Source: an uncultured Eubacteriales bacterium
Lineage (GTDB): Bacteria > Bacillota > Clostridia > Oscillospirales > Oscillospiraceae
Length of the DNA: 7,176 nt
Reading direction: 5' to 3'
NCBI GenBank assembly: GCA_900540635.1
Contig: UQGU01000084.1
Coordinates: 1 to 7,176 of the forward strand
Part shown: positions 1 to 5,513 of the stretch, one piece after another
How positions within the stretch are numbered: the stretch's first letter is position 1
How the letters are laid out: each line of letters starts with the position of its first letter
Translations under genes and position numbers: made by a program
The notes under the pieces: model-generated
Seen by the model: the letters and a program-made list of their open reading frames with translations, nothing else
Database searches by the model: none
Told to the model about the DNA's origin: nothing

Positions 1-48
1 CAGCAACAGTAGGTAGAAAACCATGTTCTTTTTTAATTTATCCATCAT
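1..48 (-). CDS. N-terminus of an unidentified, probably exported or membrane protein (partial)
   Basis: Only the first 16 codons are inside the window, reading MMDKLKKNMVFYLLLL. The lysine-rich start followed by a run of hydrophobic residues is what the beginning of a signal peptide or an N-terminal membrane anchor looks like. The ATG at 48-46 is preceded by an AGGGTGAT-type ribosome binding site (about 60-53), and an extended -10 promoter lies about 50 bases upstream. A second ATG directly follows the first, so the start could be one codon later. The rest of the gene lies beyond the window and its family cannot be told. Confidence 0.6.
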   Translation of the reverse strand, partial: MMDKLKKNMVFYLLLL

Positions 49-95
49 ATCATCACCCTTTCAAATTCCGATTTGTTTCTCAATTTCGTATTCAA

Positions 96-104
96 ATTAT
101 ACCA
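96..104 (-). promoter_or_regulatory. Extended -10 promoter of the leftward gene at 1-48
   Basis: On the minus strand the sequence reads TGGTATAAT, a perfect -10 hexamer (101-96) with the TGN extension directly upstream. No good -35 hexamer is found at 16-18 bases, which is normal for extended -10 promoters. It points toward the partial gene and would leave a leader of about 40 bases. Confidence 0.6.
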
Positions 105-144
105 TAAAACTTGTGAACAATTCTACCGCAACTTTGGACTGTAT

Positions 145-181
145 GAGAAAAGTCCGGACGGTTTTCTGCCCGGACTTTCTC
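145..181 (-). terminator. Rho-independent terminator after the GyrI-like unit
   Basis: AAAGTCCGG (149-157) pairs with CCGGACTTT (170-178). The stem extends outward through GAGA/TCTC with one bulged A, around a 12-base loop. Read leftward, the stem is followed by a TTTT tract, so it best serves the minus-strand unit ending at 188 or 304. It also separates that unit from the promoter of the next leftward gene. Confidence 0.7.
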
Positions 182-187
182 GCTCAA

Positions 188-307
188 TCATAAATCAATT
201 ATCTGCGTTACTTTTGGCCTTCCGTTTATTACATCACACACTTTTACAGGGGACCGATCTTTGCCAATAAGGTCAACAGTTCCGTTGGATATCTTTTTCA
301 TATTCAT
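188..307 (-). CDS. Possible 39-residue protein translationally coupled to the GyrI-like gene
   Basis: A short ORF (MNMKKISNGTVDLIGKDR..., ending VTQIIDL) begins at an ATG that overlaps the stop codon of the GyrI-like gene as ATGA, a usual sign of translational coupling. It ends just before the terminator at 145-181, so it would be the last cistron of that unit. There is only a weak purine stretch (GGAAG, about 10 bases upstream) as ribosome binding site, and the region is more AT-rich than the gene upstream. The sequence has balanced composition, with no signal peptide or membrane segment. I do not recognise a family. It may be a real small protein, a decayed tail of something longer, or chance, since a frame of this length is not rare. 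Confidence 0.35.
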   Translation of the reverse strand: MNMKKISNGTVDLIGKDRSPVKVCDVINGRPKVTQIIDL

Positions 308-945
308 ATTCTGCAGCACTTCCGAATCGGATGCCGAATGACGGTTTTCCACTTTTCGGGCGGGACCTTTCTTGCGTCCGACAGGTAGATTTCGTGATGC
401 AGTCTTGTCTCGCTCCAATCGTTTGTATATCCGTTTTCGGCCAGGTATGCGTCCATCAGAGCGACGGAGGCGGGCTCCTCGTCAAAGGGCCCCAGGTGCA
501 TGATCTGTACGCAAAGCCCCTCGTCGACGGTCAGAAATTCCGCAGAGGAGCAGTCCAGCTTTTTCTTTTTCGACGCTGTTTCCACGGCCCAGGCGAAATC
601 CTTTTGCGTCACAAAATCCGGCAGGCGGATCACGGAGATCCAATGGAAGGCGGATTTGTCCGCGTAGTCCACGCCGTCTGTATTTTCCTGCCACCAGAAG
701 CCCTCCAGCGGGGGAACGACGTATTCAAAGAATCCCTCCATCTTGTGATCTGTTTTATAGCTCATTTTCAGGGTATACGCAACGGCATACAGCACCCCGA
801 TCGCCTGCTGATAGGCTCCGTCGGCTTCGTTTGGGTCTCCCTGACCTCTGACGGCAATATAATTTGCCTTTGGCACCTGGACGATCTCCGGTTTGCTCTT
901 TGGCATGTAGAATTCTTTGTATTCTTTCTTAAAATCAAAGGCCAT
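304..945 (-). CDS. GyrI-like small-molecule-binding domain protein (COG4832-like)
   Basis: A 213-residue soluble protein recognised from its whole layout as the stand-alone GyrI-like family. The start is MAFDFKKEYKEFY, and the core motifs are EGFWW (81-85), HWISVIRLPDFVT (101-113), GPFDEEPAS (152-160), HHEIYLSD (183-190) and TVIRHPI (201-207). The fold is a duplicated alpha/beta unit with a central pocket. Relatives bind amphipathic or drug-like ligands, and some GyrI-like proteins have been reported to hydrolyse cyclopropanoid genotoxins. Neither activity can be assigned here. Length and ends match what I know of the family, so the gene looks intact. The start at 945 is supported by AGGAGG five bases upstream. 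It has its own promoter at 1029-1057, a possible coupled small ORF downstream, and a terminator at 145-181. No regulator gene is adjacent. Confidence 0.88.
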   Translation of the reverse strand: MAFDFKKEYKEFYMPKSKPEIVQVPKANYIAVRGQGDPNEADGAYQQAIGVLYAVAYTLKMSYKTDHKMEGFFEYVVPPLEGFWWQENTDGVDYADKSAFHWISVIRLPDFVTQKDFAWAVETASKKKKLDCSSAEFLTVDEGLCVQIMHLGPFDEEPASVALMDAYLAENGYTNDWSETRLHHEIYLSDARKVPPEKWKTVIRHPIRKCCRI

Positions 946-1028
946 AATATCCTCCTGCTATCCGATCGGTTTGCCTTTTGTGTCAAATTGTTCCCTAAAA
1001 ATTGGACTCGATTTTCTTCCATAAGAAT

Positions 1029-1057
1029 AGCATACTCGCAGCTCTTGCAAAAGTCAA
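1029..1057 (-). promoter_or_regulatory. Sigma-A-type promoter of the GyrI-like gene
   Basis: On the minus strand, TTGACT (1057-1052) is followed after exactly 17 bases by TATGCT (1034-1029). This is a good vegetative promoter directed at the gene starting at 945, with a leader of about 75 bases that carries the AGGAGG site. It overlaps the upstream end of the coding remnant described at 1068-1136 only through that remnant's possible 5' extension. Confidence 0.65.
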
Positions 1058-1067
1058 TAGTACCGGA

Positions 1068-1136
1068 TTCCTCGAGTACAACTGCCTGCCCGGGGCGGTG
1101 CGGTTCTACCGCAACCTGATTCTGGCGCAGAAGTAA
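1068..1136 (+). pseudogene. Possible 3'-terminal remnant of a rightward gene
   Basis: This short rightward frame ends in TAA at 1134-1136 and reads FLEYNCLPGAVRFYRNLILAQK. Its codon choice is GC-rich and natural for this genome (CTG, GAG, TAC, CGC, AAG), unlike the AT-rich spacer beside it. The frame is open back to 999, but the part before 1068 overlaps the GyrI-like promoter and has no convincing start codon or ribosome binding site. A strong terminator (1169-1200) lies 33 bases after the stop, as expected behind a real gene end. The most likely reading is the last 20-odd codons of a gene whose body was lost. The phrase GAVRFYRN faintly recalls GNAT acetyltransferase C-termini, but this is too short to assign. 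Confidence 0.35.
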
Positions 1137-1168
1137 GAAGAGCTTCCATACAACAGGATTTCAGAGCA

Positions 1169-1200
1169 AAAAAGCGGGTCGCTTCGGCGGCCCGCTTTTT
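1169..1200. terminator. Strong bidirectional Rho-independent terminator
   Basis: A 14-bp stem, AAAAAGCGGGTCGC (1169-1182) against GCGGCCCGCTTTTT (1187-1200), contains one G-T wobble and is closed by a TTCG tetraloop. The A-tract on one side and T-tract on the other make it work in both directions. Leftward it ends the sigma/membrane-protein operon whose last stop is at 1241. Rightward it would have ended the gene represented by the remnant at 1068-1136. Confidence 0.9.
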
Positions 1201-1240
1201 GCGCGAATAATCTGCAATTCCCGCTATTGCCTGGCAGACT

Positions 1241-2731
1241 TTACGGCTCTTCGAACTGTGTCAAGGGCATGGTTTGCAGTTCCACTGGCTTGTAGCTGTT
1301 CAGAATTTCCATGGCCTCTTCCTCGGAGATCTCGGTGTCGAATTCGGCGTAGTGGTCTGTGGAGGAGGTGCGCCACCAGGTGCCATCTTTGCATTGTTTC
1401 AGGCGGACAATGCTCTGCTCCTTGGGGTTGGAGAAAACCGGGTCACCGTCATTGGCAAAGCGGAAGATGTGATACCAGCGTTCTCCCAAAGCGTTTGGCT
1501 GAGAATCGTAATCTACCAGAACGTTGCCATCGCATAGATACATACTGTAAACTTTTCCTTCATTTGTAAGGCCGTCCTTCATACCGACAACGCTGGTGAT
1601 GATATCGTCACCGCTGAAAATCAGCAGCTCCTCGGTTCCGTTTCCGTCCAGGTCGTAGAAGGTGTAGCTACTTACGGGCGGCGTGTAGTCCTCCGAGCGG
1701 TTCATCTCATCGCCGCGAATCAAATCCTGCACATATTCTGCGTAGGTAGGACGCCGGCCAATGTTGAGGTCGCCCATGCGGCTGCGCATTTCCTTCTGGG
1801 AGGCCTGCTCCCGGGCATCGGCGGCAGCGGCATCCGGGGCGTTGGGGTGGATGGTAAAGTCAAAGCATTCCGCAATTTGTTCCAAAGGCGCGTCTCCATC
1901 AATGCCCAGGGTGAGGAACTGATTTTCCCGGTCAACAAGAATCATGCCGCTGCTGCTGGACTTTAGTAGAAGCACATTTACGCCGTTTGCGGTGGTATAA
2001 TTCTGCTGGGATACGGAAGACGGCTCCAGATAGCCGAAGACATCGTAAAACACGTCCTTTTTGACGCAGTGGTACGTAAAGGGATACTCCGCGCCGGAAA
2101 GGGTCAGCGTTCCGTAGATGGTGAAGGAGCCGCCGGGGAAGAAGCGCCCTGCGGGTATGGAAAGGGCCGCGTCCGCATTGGGCTTTAGCAGGCTGTCAAC
2201 GCCGAGAAGGGCAAGGAACGGCGTGCAGTCGATCTGCTCATGCCAGGGCTTCCCAATGATTTTTAGCCCATATTTTTCACAGATGGCATTCAGCTTGTCC
2301 ACCATTTCCTGGTTCTGGACGCTATAGACCCAGTATTCTGGGTCACTATCCCAGTAGTCTCCGCCGGAAGGGGTGTAGCCCTGGGTATAGGCAAGCCACT
2401 CCTGGGCCGCCAGATAAGTGGGGGAACCCTGAATTCCTTGAAGGGAAATCACGTCCAGCGTTGTGCTTTCCGAGGGACTGTCAGACGGGAGCGCCTGGGA
2501 AATGGGTTCCTCTCCGATTTTCATATCCTGCAAACGCAGAACATACAGAACACCGCAGCCCACCAACAGCAGCATCAGCGCAACGGCAGCGGCAATCAAC
2601 CAAACATGCTTCGCGGACCGATGCGTGGGGCGGGGAGTCTTTTGTATTGAAACTGGGGCACTTTGCTCAGATTCCGCAATCAGCTTTCGATCGATGTAGC
2701 TGAACGCTATCAACATTTTCTGACCGTTCAT
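1241..2731 (-). CDS. Single-pass membrane protein paired with ECF sigma factor (candidate anti-sigma/sensor, left module)
   Basis: Starting at the ATG that overlaps the sigma stop codon as ATGA, the protein has 496 residues. GGAGGG lies just upstream. A much longer upstream frame exists but lies inside the sigma gene and is a shadow. Residues 1-42 are a cytoplasmic tail, 43-67 a membrane segment (LIAAAVALMLLLVG...), and the remaining 430 or so an extracellular part rich in Ser, Asp and aromatics. FYDLDGNGTEELLIF (358-372) is a calcium-loop-like motif of the VCBS/FG-GAP kind seen in secreted Firmicutes proteins. The tail lacks the His/Cys pattern of zinc anti-sigma domains. LLVGC resembles a lipobox, but the hydrophobic run continues past the Cys and the paralogue has Gly-Ala there, so I read it as a plain membrane helix. 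A role in holding the sigma factor is inferred from operon structure and topology. The ectodomain is unassigned. Confidence 0.75.
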   Translation of the reverse strand: MNGQKMLIAFSYIDRKLIAESEQSAPVSIQKTPRPTHRSAKHVWLIAAAVALMLLLVGCGVLYVLRLQDMKIGEEPISQALPSDSPSESTTLDVISLQGIQGSPTYLAAQEWLAYTQGYTPSGGDYWDSDPEYWVYSVQNQEMVDKLNAICEKYGLKIIGKPWHEQIDCTPFLALLGVDSLLKPNADAALSIPAGRFFPGGSFTIYGTLTLSGAEYPFTYHCVKKDVFYDVFGYLEPSSVSQQNYTTANGVNVLLLKSSSSGMILVDRENQFLTLGIDGDAPLEQIAECFDFTIHPNAPDAAAADAREQASQKEMRSRMGDLNIGRRPTYAEYVQDLIRGDEMNRSEDYTPPVSSYTFYDLDGNGTEELLIFSGDDIITSVVGMKDGLTNEGKVYSMYLCDGNVLVDYDSQPNALGERWYHIFRFANDGDPVFSNPKEQSIVRLKQCKDGTWWRTSSTDHYAEFDTEISEEEAMEILNSYKPVELQTMPLTQFEEP

Positions 2732-3282
2732 ACCTGAATTCCCTCCTGTTCCAGATAGGTGCATAGCTTTGCCCGGGTGCGGCTGAGCTGCATTTTGACT
2801 TTGCTTTCCGTGAGGCAATAGCGAGCGGCGATTTCGGCAATGGTATCCGCGTGATAGTACCGCCGCAGAAAAATGCGCCGGGTTTCCTGGGGAAGACCGT
2901 TCAGAAAGGCGTTCAGCGCCCGGGCGATTTCCTTTGCCTCCATTTCCTGCTCCCGGCGAGTATCCGGAATGCAAAGCTCCAGCTCCTCAGACAGGGTGAC
3001 GATTTCCGCGTTCCGTTTTGCCGCTTTTTTCCAATCCACCCTGTGAAAGGAAAGGTGGCGGCAGATGGAGGCGAGGAAGGCATAGAAATAGGTGGGGCGC
3101 TGGGGCGGGATGATCTCCCATGTTTTCAGATAGGTGTCATTCACGCTTTCCTCCGCGTCTTCCAGATTCCCCAGAATCCGGTTTGCCAGAGCCCGGAGCC
3201 GTCTGCCGTAGGCCGCATCGGTTTCGGCAATGGCCGCTTCATTTCTGGCCCAGAAGAGACGAACGATTTTTTGGTCATCCAA
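2728..3282 (-). CDS. ECF-family RNA polymerase sigma factor (left module)
   Basis: A 184-residue sigma-70 family protein of extracytoplasmic-function type with only regions 2 and 4. Region 2 lies at about 20-90, with LANRILGNLEDAEESVNDTYLKTW-type core and -10 recognition sequence. Region 4 lies at about 125-178, with the helix-turn-helix IAEIAARYCLTESKVKMQLSRTRAKL (shown in part). It directs RNA polymerase to a small set of promoters, probably including its own (3311-3346). The start is a TTG at 3282-3280: an in-frame TGA stands three codons earlier and there is no better start downstream until well into region 2. The ribosome site AAAGGA is 11 bases away, further than usual. The gene is followed by a 4-nt overlap with the membrane protein gene. 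It aligns without gaps to the sigma factor at 3754-4308, about 60% identical by hand count. Confidence 0.9.
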   Translation of the reverse strand: MDDQKIVRLFWARNEAAIAETDAAYGRRLRALANRILGNLEDAEESVNDTYLKTWEIIPPQRPTYFYAFLASICRHLSFHRVDWKKAAKRNAEIVTLSEELELCIPDTRREQEMEAKEIARALNAFLNGLPQETRRIFLRRYYHADTIAEIAARYCLTESKVKMQLSRTRAKLCTYLEQEGIQV

Positions 3283-3310
3283 GAAAGATCACATCCTTTC
3301 AATTTGCTTC

Positions 3311-3346
3311 TCACCCTGGTAGTACGAGAAATTTTGCGTCGGGTCA
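3311..3346 (-). promoter_or_regulatory. Candidate ECF-type, possibly autoregulated promoter of the left sigma gene
   Basis: On the minus strand, TGACC (3346-3342) is followed after 19 bases by CTAC (3322-3319) and then AGGGTGA (3317-3311). The same arrangement, with identical spacing, precedes the other sigma gene at 3691-3726. The segment between them includes CGTA just before CTAC, like the -10 motif of known ECF promoters, with a gap of 15-16 bases from the -35-like TGACC. The distance to the start codon is 36 bases, against 35 in the paralogue. No clear sigma-A promoter is seen on this side. Confidence 0.5.
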
Positions 3347-3395
3347 CCAATTTCTTGAAAAAAGTTTGTTCTACAAAAGCGAAAAATGCAGTGCC

Positions 3396-3599
3396 AAGGC
3401 TCCCCTGCAAGGGGAGCTGTCAGCGCAGCTGACTGAGGGGTTCCGGCTTGGCGAAAGCCAAGCCTCGCCGAAGGCGAACTACTGGGCTTTGTGCATATCC
3501 GGGGCGGCACTGCCGCTTTCAGCGGAGGCTTTTCACAAGAAAAGCCGGAACCCCTCAGTCTCGCTTACGCGAGCCAGCTCCCCTTGCAGGGGAGCCCTG
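3396..3599. repeat. Palindromic intergenic repeat with nested hairpins (MITE/REP-like)
   Basis: This element of about 204 bp has long inverted ends. Positions 3398-3419 are the exact reverse complement of 3575-3596 (22 of 22), and 3431-3449 of 3542-3560 (19 of 19, GACTGAGGGGTTCCGGCTT). Between these blocks each arm has its own small hairpin with different sequence (3419-3433 and 3560-3573). Inside are more stem-loops: 3445-3464 with a GAAA loop, 3465-3477, 3513-3525 and 3527-3546. No coding sequence or transposase is present, and no clear target-site duplication is visible. From memory, repeats beginning GGCTCCC with an ACTGAGGG block are common between genes in gut Oscillospiraceae. It fills most of the 471-base gap between the two divergent sigma genes. 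Confidence 0.85.
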
Positions 3600-3630
3600 G
3601 GGCGGACAATCCTTATTTGAGGCGCTCCAA

Positions 3631-3659
3631 TTGACGATTTACCTCATGAAATGTATTAT
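3631..3659 (+). promoter_or_regulatory. Sigma-A-like promoter of the right sigma operon
   Basis: TTGACG (3631-3636), 17 bases, then TATTAT (3654-3659). An overlapping perfect TATAAT at 3657-3662 is also present, but at a 20-base spacing. It lies just after the palindromic repeat and points into the sigma gene at 3754, leaving a leader of nearly 90 bases that contains the ECF-type motif. It would give basal expression in addition to autoregulation. Confidence 0.5.
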
Positions 3660-3690
3660 AATATATTTTGATTCTTCCTGCACCAAAATG

Positions 3691-3726
3691 TGACCTCCCG
3701 TTCCTGTTTCCTGTCTACAAGGGTGA
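3691..3726 (+). promoter_or_regulatory. Candidate ECF-type, possibly autoregulated promoter of the right sigma gene
   Basis: TGACC (3691-3695), 19 bases, CTAC (3715-3718), then AGGGTGA (3720-3726). This copies the layout in front of the left sigma gene, although the 19-base spacers themselves are mostly different. The bases before CTAC read TGT rather than the CGTA of the left copy. It lies 35 bases before the start codon. Conservation of the two blocks at fixed spacing across otherwise diverged leaders is the main evidence. Confidence 0.5.
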
Positions 3727-3753
3727 AGGGCCCAAACGGAAAGGATGTGCGTT

Positions 3754-4308
3754 ATGACAGATACAGAGATTATTGAACTTTTTTGGAGCCGCAGCGAGGA
3801 TGCCATTGGCTATACCGATGCGGCCTACGGCAGGCGGCTGAACGGACTTGCCAGACGGATCTTGAACAACCAGGCGGATTCGGAAGAGGTGGTGAACGAC
3901 ACCTATCTCAAAACCTGGAATACGATCCCCAAGGCACGGCCCCGGTTTTTCTATGCCTACTTAGCGGCCATTTGCCGGAATCTGGCGCTGAATCTGCTGG
4001 ACTGGCAGCAGGCCTCCAAGCGGAAGGCAGAGGTCATCCCCATTACAGAGGAGCTGGAGCTGTGCATTCCGGATTCCAGCCAGGAGAATGCCATTCGAGG
4101 GCGGGAGATCGGGAAGGCGCTGGACGGCTTCCTGGGGGAGCTGCCCAAGGACAGCCGGCTGATTTTCCTGCGACGGTACTGGTACGCCGATACGGTGGCG
4201 GATATAGCCAAACGGTACGGCATGACGGAAAGCAAGGTAAAAATGCAGCTGCTCCGCACGAGAGCAAAGCTGAAGGACTATTTGGAGCGGGAGGGAATCG
4301 CTATATGA
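3754..4308 (+). CDS. ECF-family RNA polymerase sigma factor (right module)
   Basis: This is a 184-residue ECF sigma factor from the ATG at 3754. An in-frame ATG at 3745 lies inside the ribosome site AAAGGA (3740-3745), and 3754 gives exactly the length of the paralogue, so 3754 is preferred. Region 2 is at about 20-90, with the conserved EEVVNDTYLKTWNTIP. Region 4 is at about 125-178, with the helix-turn-helix VADIAKRYGMTESKVKMQL. The linker keeps EELELCIPD, shared with the other copy. It overlaps the following membrane protein gene by 4 nt (ATGA). Expression may come from the sigma-A-like promoter at 3631 and from the ECF-type motif at 3691. Divergence is greatest in the linker and in the first helix, while the region 4 recognition helix is nearly identical to the left copy, suggesting overlapping promoter specificity. 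Confidence 0.92.
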   Translation: MTDTEIIELFWSRSEDAIGYTDAAYGRRLNGLARRILNNQADSEEVVNDTYLKTWNTIPKARPRFFYAYLAAICRNLALNLLDWQQASKRKAEVIPITEELELCIPDSSQENAIRGREIGKALDGFLGELPKDSRLIFLRRYWYADTVADIAKRYGMTESKVKMQLLRTRAKLKDYLEREGIAI

Positions 4309-5456
4309 AGGGCAGAAAAACGATGATCGGACTGACGTTTATCAATCCCCAATATATTCAGGAAGCGGAATTTGAAACCGTTTCCGGGAATTCCGAGAGC
4401 GGAAAACCGAAGACGGGACACCTGAAGGTCCTGCTGATCGCCGCCATGGTTTCCACTATGCTGCTGCTCACAGGGGCGGGGCTGTACACCCGGTGGTCCA
4501 ATACCGCCCAGGCAAGATACCAGCCCTCGGAGCAGATCAAGGACCAGGCGGAAAAGAGCGGCCTGTCTACCGTGGTTTCGGAGACGCAGACGGCGGAGAA
4601 TACCGGGGAGGTGCTGTCCGTCACGGATCAGGGGATCACCATCAGCCTGGTGCAGACCATTGTGGATAATTACCGGGCGGAGCTTACCTTCCGGATTCAG
4701 GGCTTCCAGCTGCCCGAGGGACGGTATCCCGCGGTGTGGCCGGTGGTCACCCTGGATGGGTCCGACGAGGGCTTTTTCAGCTCCTGCAGCGGCAGCTTCT
4801 TTGACGGAACGACCCGAAATGCCCAGGGAAAACGGGTTTATACAGACGGAACGCCGGTACAGAGGGATGCGGACGGCAGTGTCATTCCCCGCTATGCGGA
4901 TAGTGACGGAAGCCTGGAGTATACCGAGTATATCTCCTTCCAGAAAACCGACGGCAGATATTTCGGCAGGGAAATTCAGGTGACGTTCCCGGATATTGGC
5001 CTTGATTCTACCCAGATGGCCGTCCCGTATGATCCTGTGGTGCAGGGCAACTGGACGCTCAAATGGACGTTGACGGGAACGGGGGACAATATTTCCATCG
5101 CCCCCAACGCCGAAATCGGAGACACCGGGGTCATCCTCCTGGACGCCGAAATCGGACAGAAGACCATCCGCACCCGCTATCAGGTTCCGGCGCTCTGGGA
5201 TGGCTGGGATGAGCTGGTGACGCTGCCCCAGGCCATCTATGGCGTTCGTATGAAAGACGGCGCGCAATATCTCTGTGTGCCGGGCACCAGCGGCTTTGAG
5301 GACCAGGAAAAGATGATTTACTTTGTGGAATCCAATATGTTTGATGCCATTCTCAACCCCAGCCAGGTGGAGTCTCTGCTGTTCTTCAAGGACTGGCAGC
5401 GAGACGCGGAGGGCAAGCCCACAGTTGAGGAATTTTACGAGATCCCTGTGAAATAA
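4305..5456 (+). CDS. Single-pass membrane protein, DUF4179-like, paired with ECF sigma factor (candidate anti-sigma, right module)
   Basis: This protein has 383 residues, starting at the ATG that overlaps the sigma stop (ATGA), with GGGAGGG nine bases upstream. Residues 1-39 form a cytoplasmic tail that matches the left-module protein in layout (M-G-K--I, then I--E-E at the same positions). Residues 40-62 are a membrane helix (VLLIAAMVSTMLLLTGAGL) and the rest is extracellular. The segment GEVLSVTDQGITISLVQTIVDNYRAELTFRI (about 101-131, abbreviated from a longer beta-rich stretch) resembles DUF4179, a domain often found in Firmicutes proteins encoded behind ECF sigma genes. There is no zinc-binding His/Cys motif in the tail. 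Binding and release of the sigma factor is inferred from operon context. The gene ends at a shared terminator (5467-5501). Confidence 0.8.
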   Translation: MKGRKTMIGLTFINPQYIQEAEFETVSGNSESGKPKTGHLKVLLIAAMVSTMLLLTGAGLYTRWSNTAQARYQPSEQIKDQAEKSGLSTVVSETQTAENTGEVLSVTDQGITISLVQTIVDNYRAELTFRIQGFQLPEGRYPAVWPVVTLDGSDEGFFSSCSGSFFDGTTRNAQGKRVYTDGTPVQRDADGSVIPRYADSDGSLEYTEYISFQKTDGRYFGREIQVTFPDIGLDSTQMAVPYDPVVQGNWTLKWTLTGTGDNISIAPNAEIGDTGVILLDAEIGQKTIRTRYQVPALWDGWDELVTLPQAIYGVRMKDGAQYLCVPGTSGFEDQEKMIYFVESNMFDAILNPSQVESLLFFKDWQRDAEGKPTVEEFYEIPVK

Positions 5457-5466
5457 AAGCCAGAAA

Positions 5467-5501
5467 AACTCCCGCTCCGGAAAAATGCCGGGGCGGGAGT
5501 T
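5467..5501. terminator. Bidirectional terminator between convergent genes
   Basis: AACTCCCGCTCCGG (5467-5480) pairs with CCGGGGCGGGAGTT (5488-5501), 14 bp with one wobble, around a 7-base loop. Read leftward, the stem is followed by a TTTTT run, making a strong terminator for the flippase that ends at 5514. Read rightward, the T-tract is weak, but it begins only 10 bases after the stop of the DUF4179-like gene, so it probably serves both. Confidence 0.85.
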
Positions 5502-5513
5502 CATGCTTTCTGG

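Noticed and set aside
121..1115. The 12-base direct repeat TTCTACCGCAAC at 121-132 and 1104-1115, flanking the GyrI-like unit like a target-site duplication.
   Set aside because: A match of 12 bases is expected about once or twice by chance among all pairs in a window this long. The sequence left of the first copy is an AT-rich promoter region and does not continue the reading frame of the second copy, and no transposase or inverted ends accompany it.
2545..2565. A lipobox (LLVGC) in the left membrane protein, suggesting a lipoprotein.
   Set aside because: A 42-residue tail precedes it, the hydrophobic segment continues after the Cys, and the paralogue has no Cys at the matching position.
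2732..2974. A longer start for the left membrane protein (577 residues from 2974).
   Set aside because: The extra 81 residues lie entirely inside the sigma gene in another frame and have Arg/Gly/Ser-rich shadow composition. The ATG at 2731 has a ribosome site and an ATGA overlap, and mirrors the right module.
3527..3546. The GGCTTTTC/GAAAAGCC hairpin as a terminator.
   Set aside because: No T-tract follows it on either strand and no gene ends nearby. It is one of the internal stem-loops of the palindromic element.
3391..3604. A CRISPR array or phage attachment site in the repeated region between the sigma genes.
   Set aside because: The repeats are inverted and nested rather than direct and regularly spaced, there are no spacers or cas genes, and the structure is that of a palindromic intergenic element.
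3783..4304. A longer start for the right membrane protein (557 residues from 3783).
   Set aside because: It is the same situation: an out-of-frame shadow of the sigma gene. The start at 4305 reproduces the ATGA coupling and gives an N-terminus aligned with the paralogue.
4278..5504. Long open frames opposite real genes, such as 4278-5504 minus, 5535-6617 plus and 331-1119 plus.
   Set aside because: They are antisense to well-recognised proteins, have no recognisable motifs, are rich in Gly/Gln/Arg/His as expected of shadows in GC-rich coding sequence, and lack ribosome sites.
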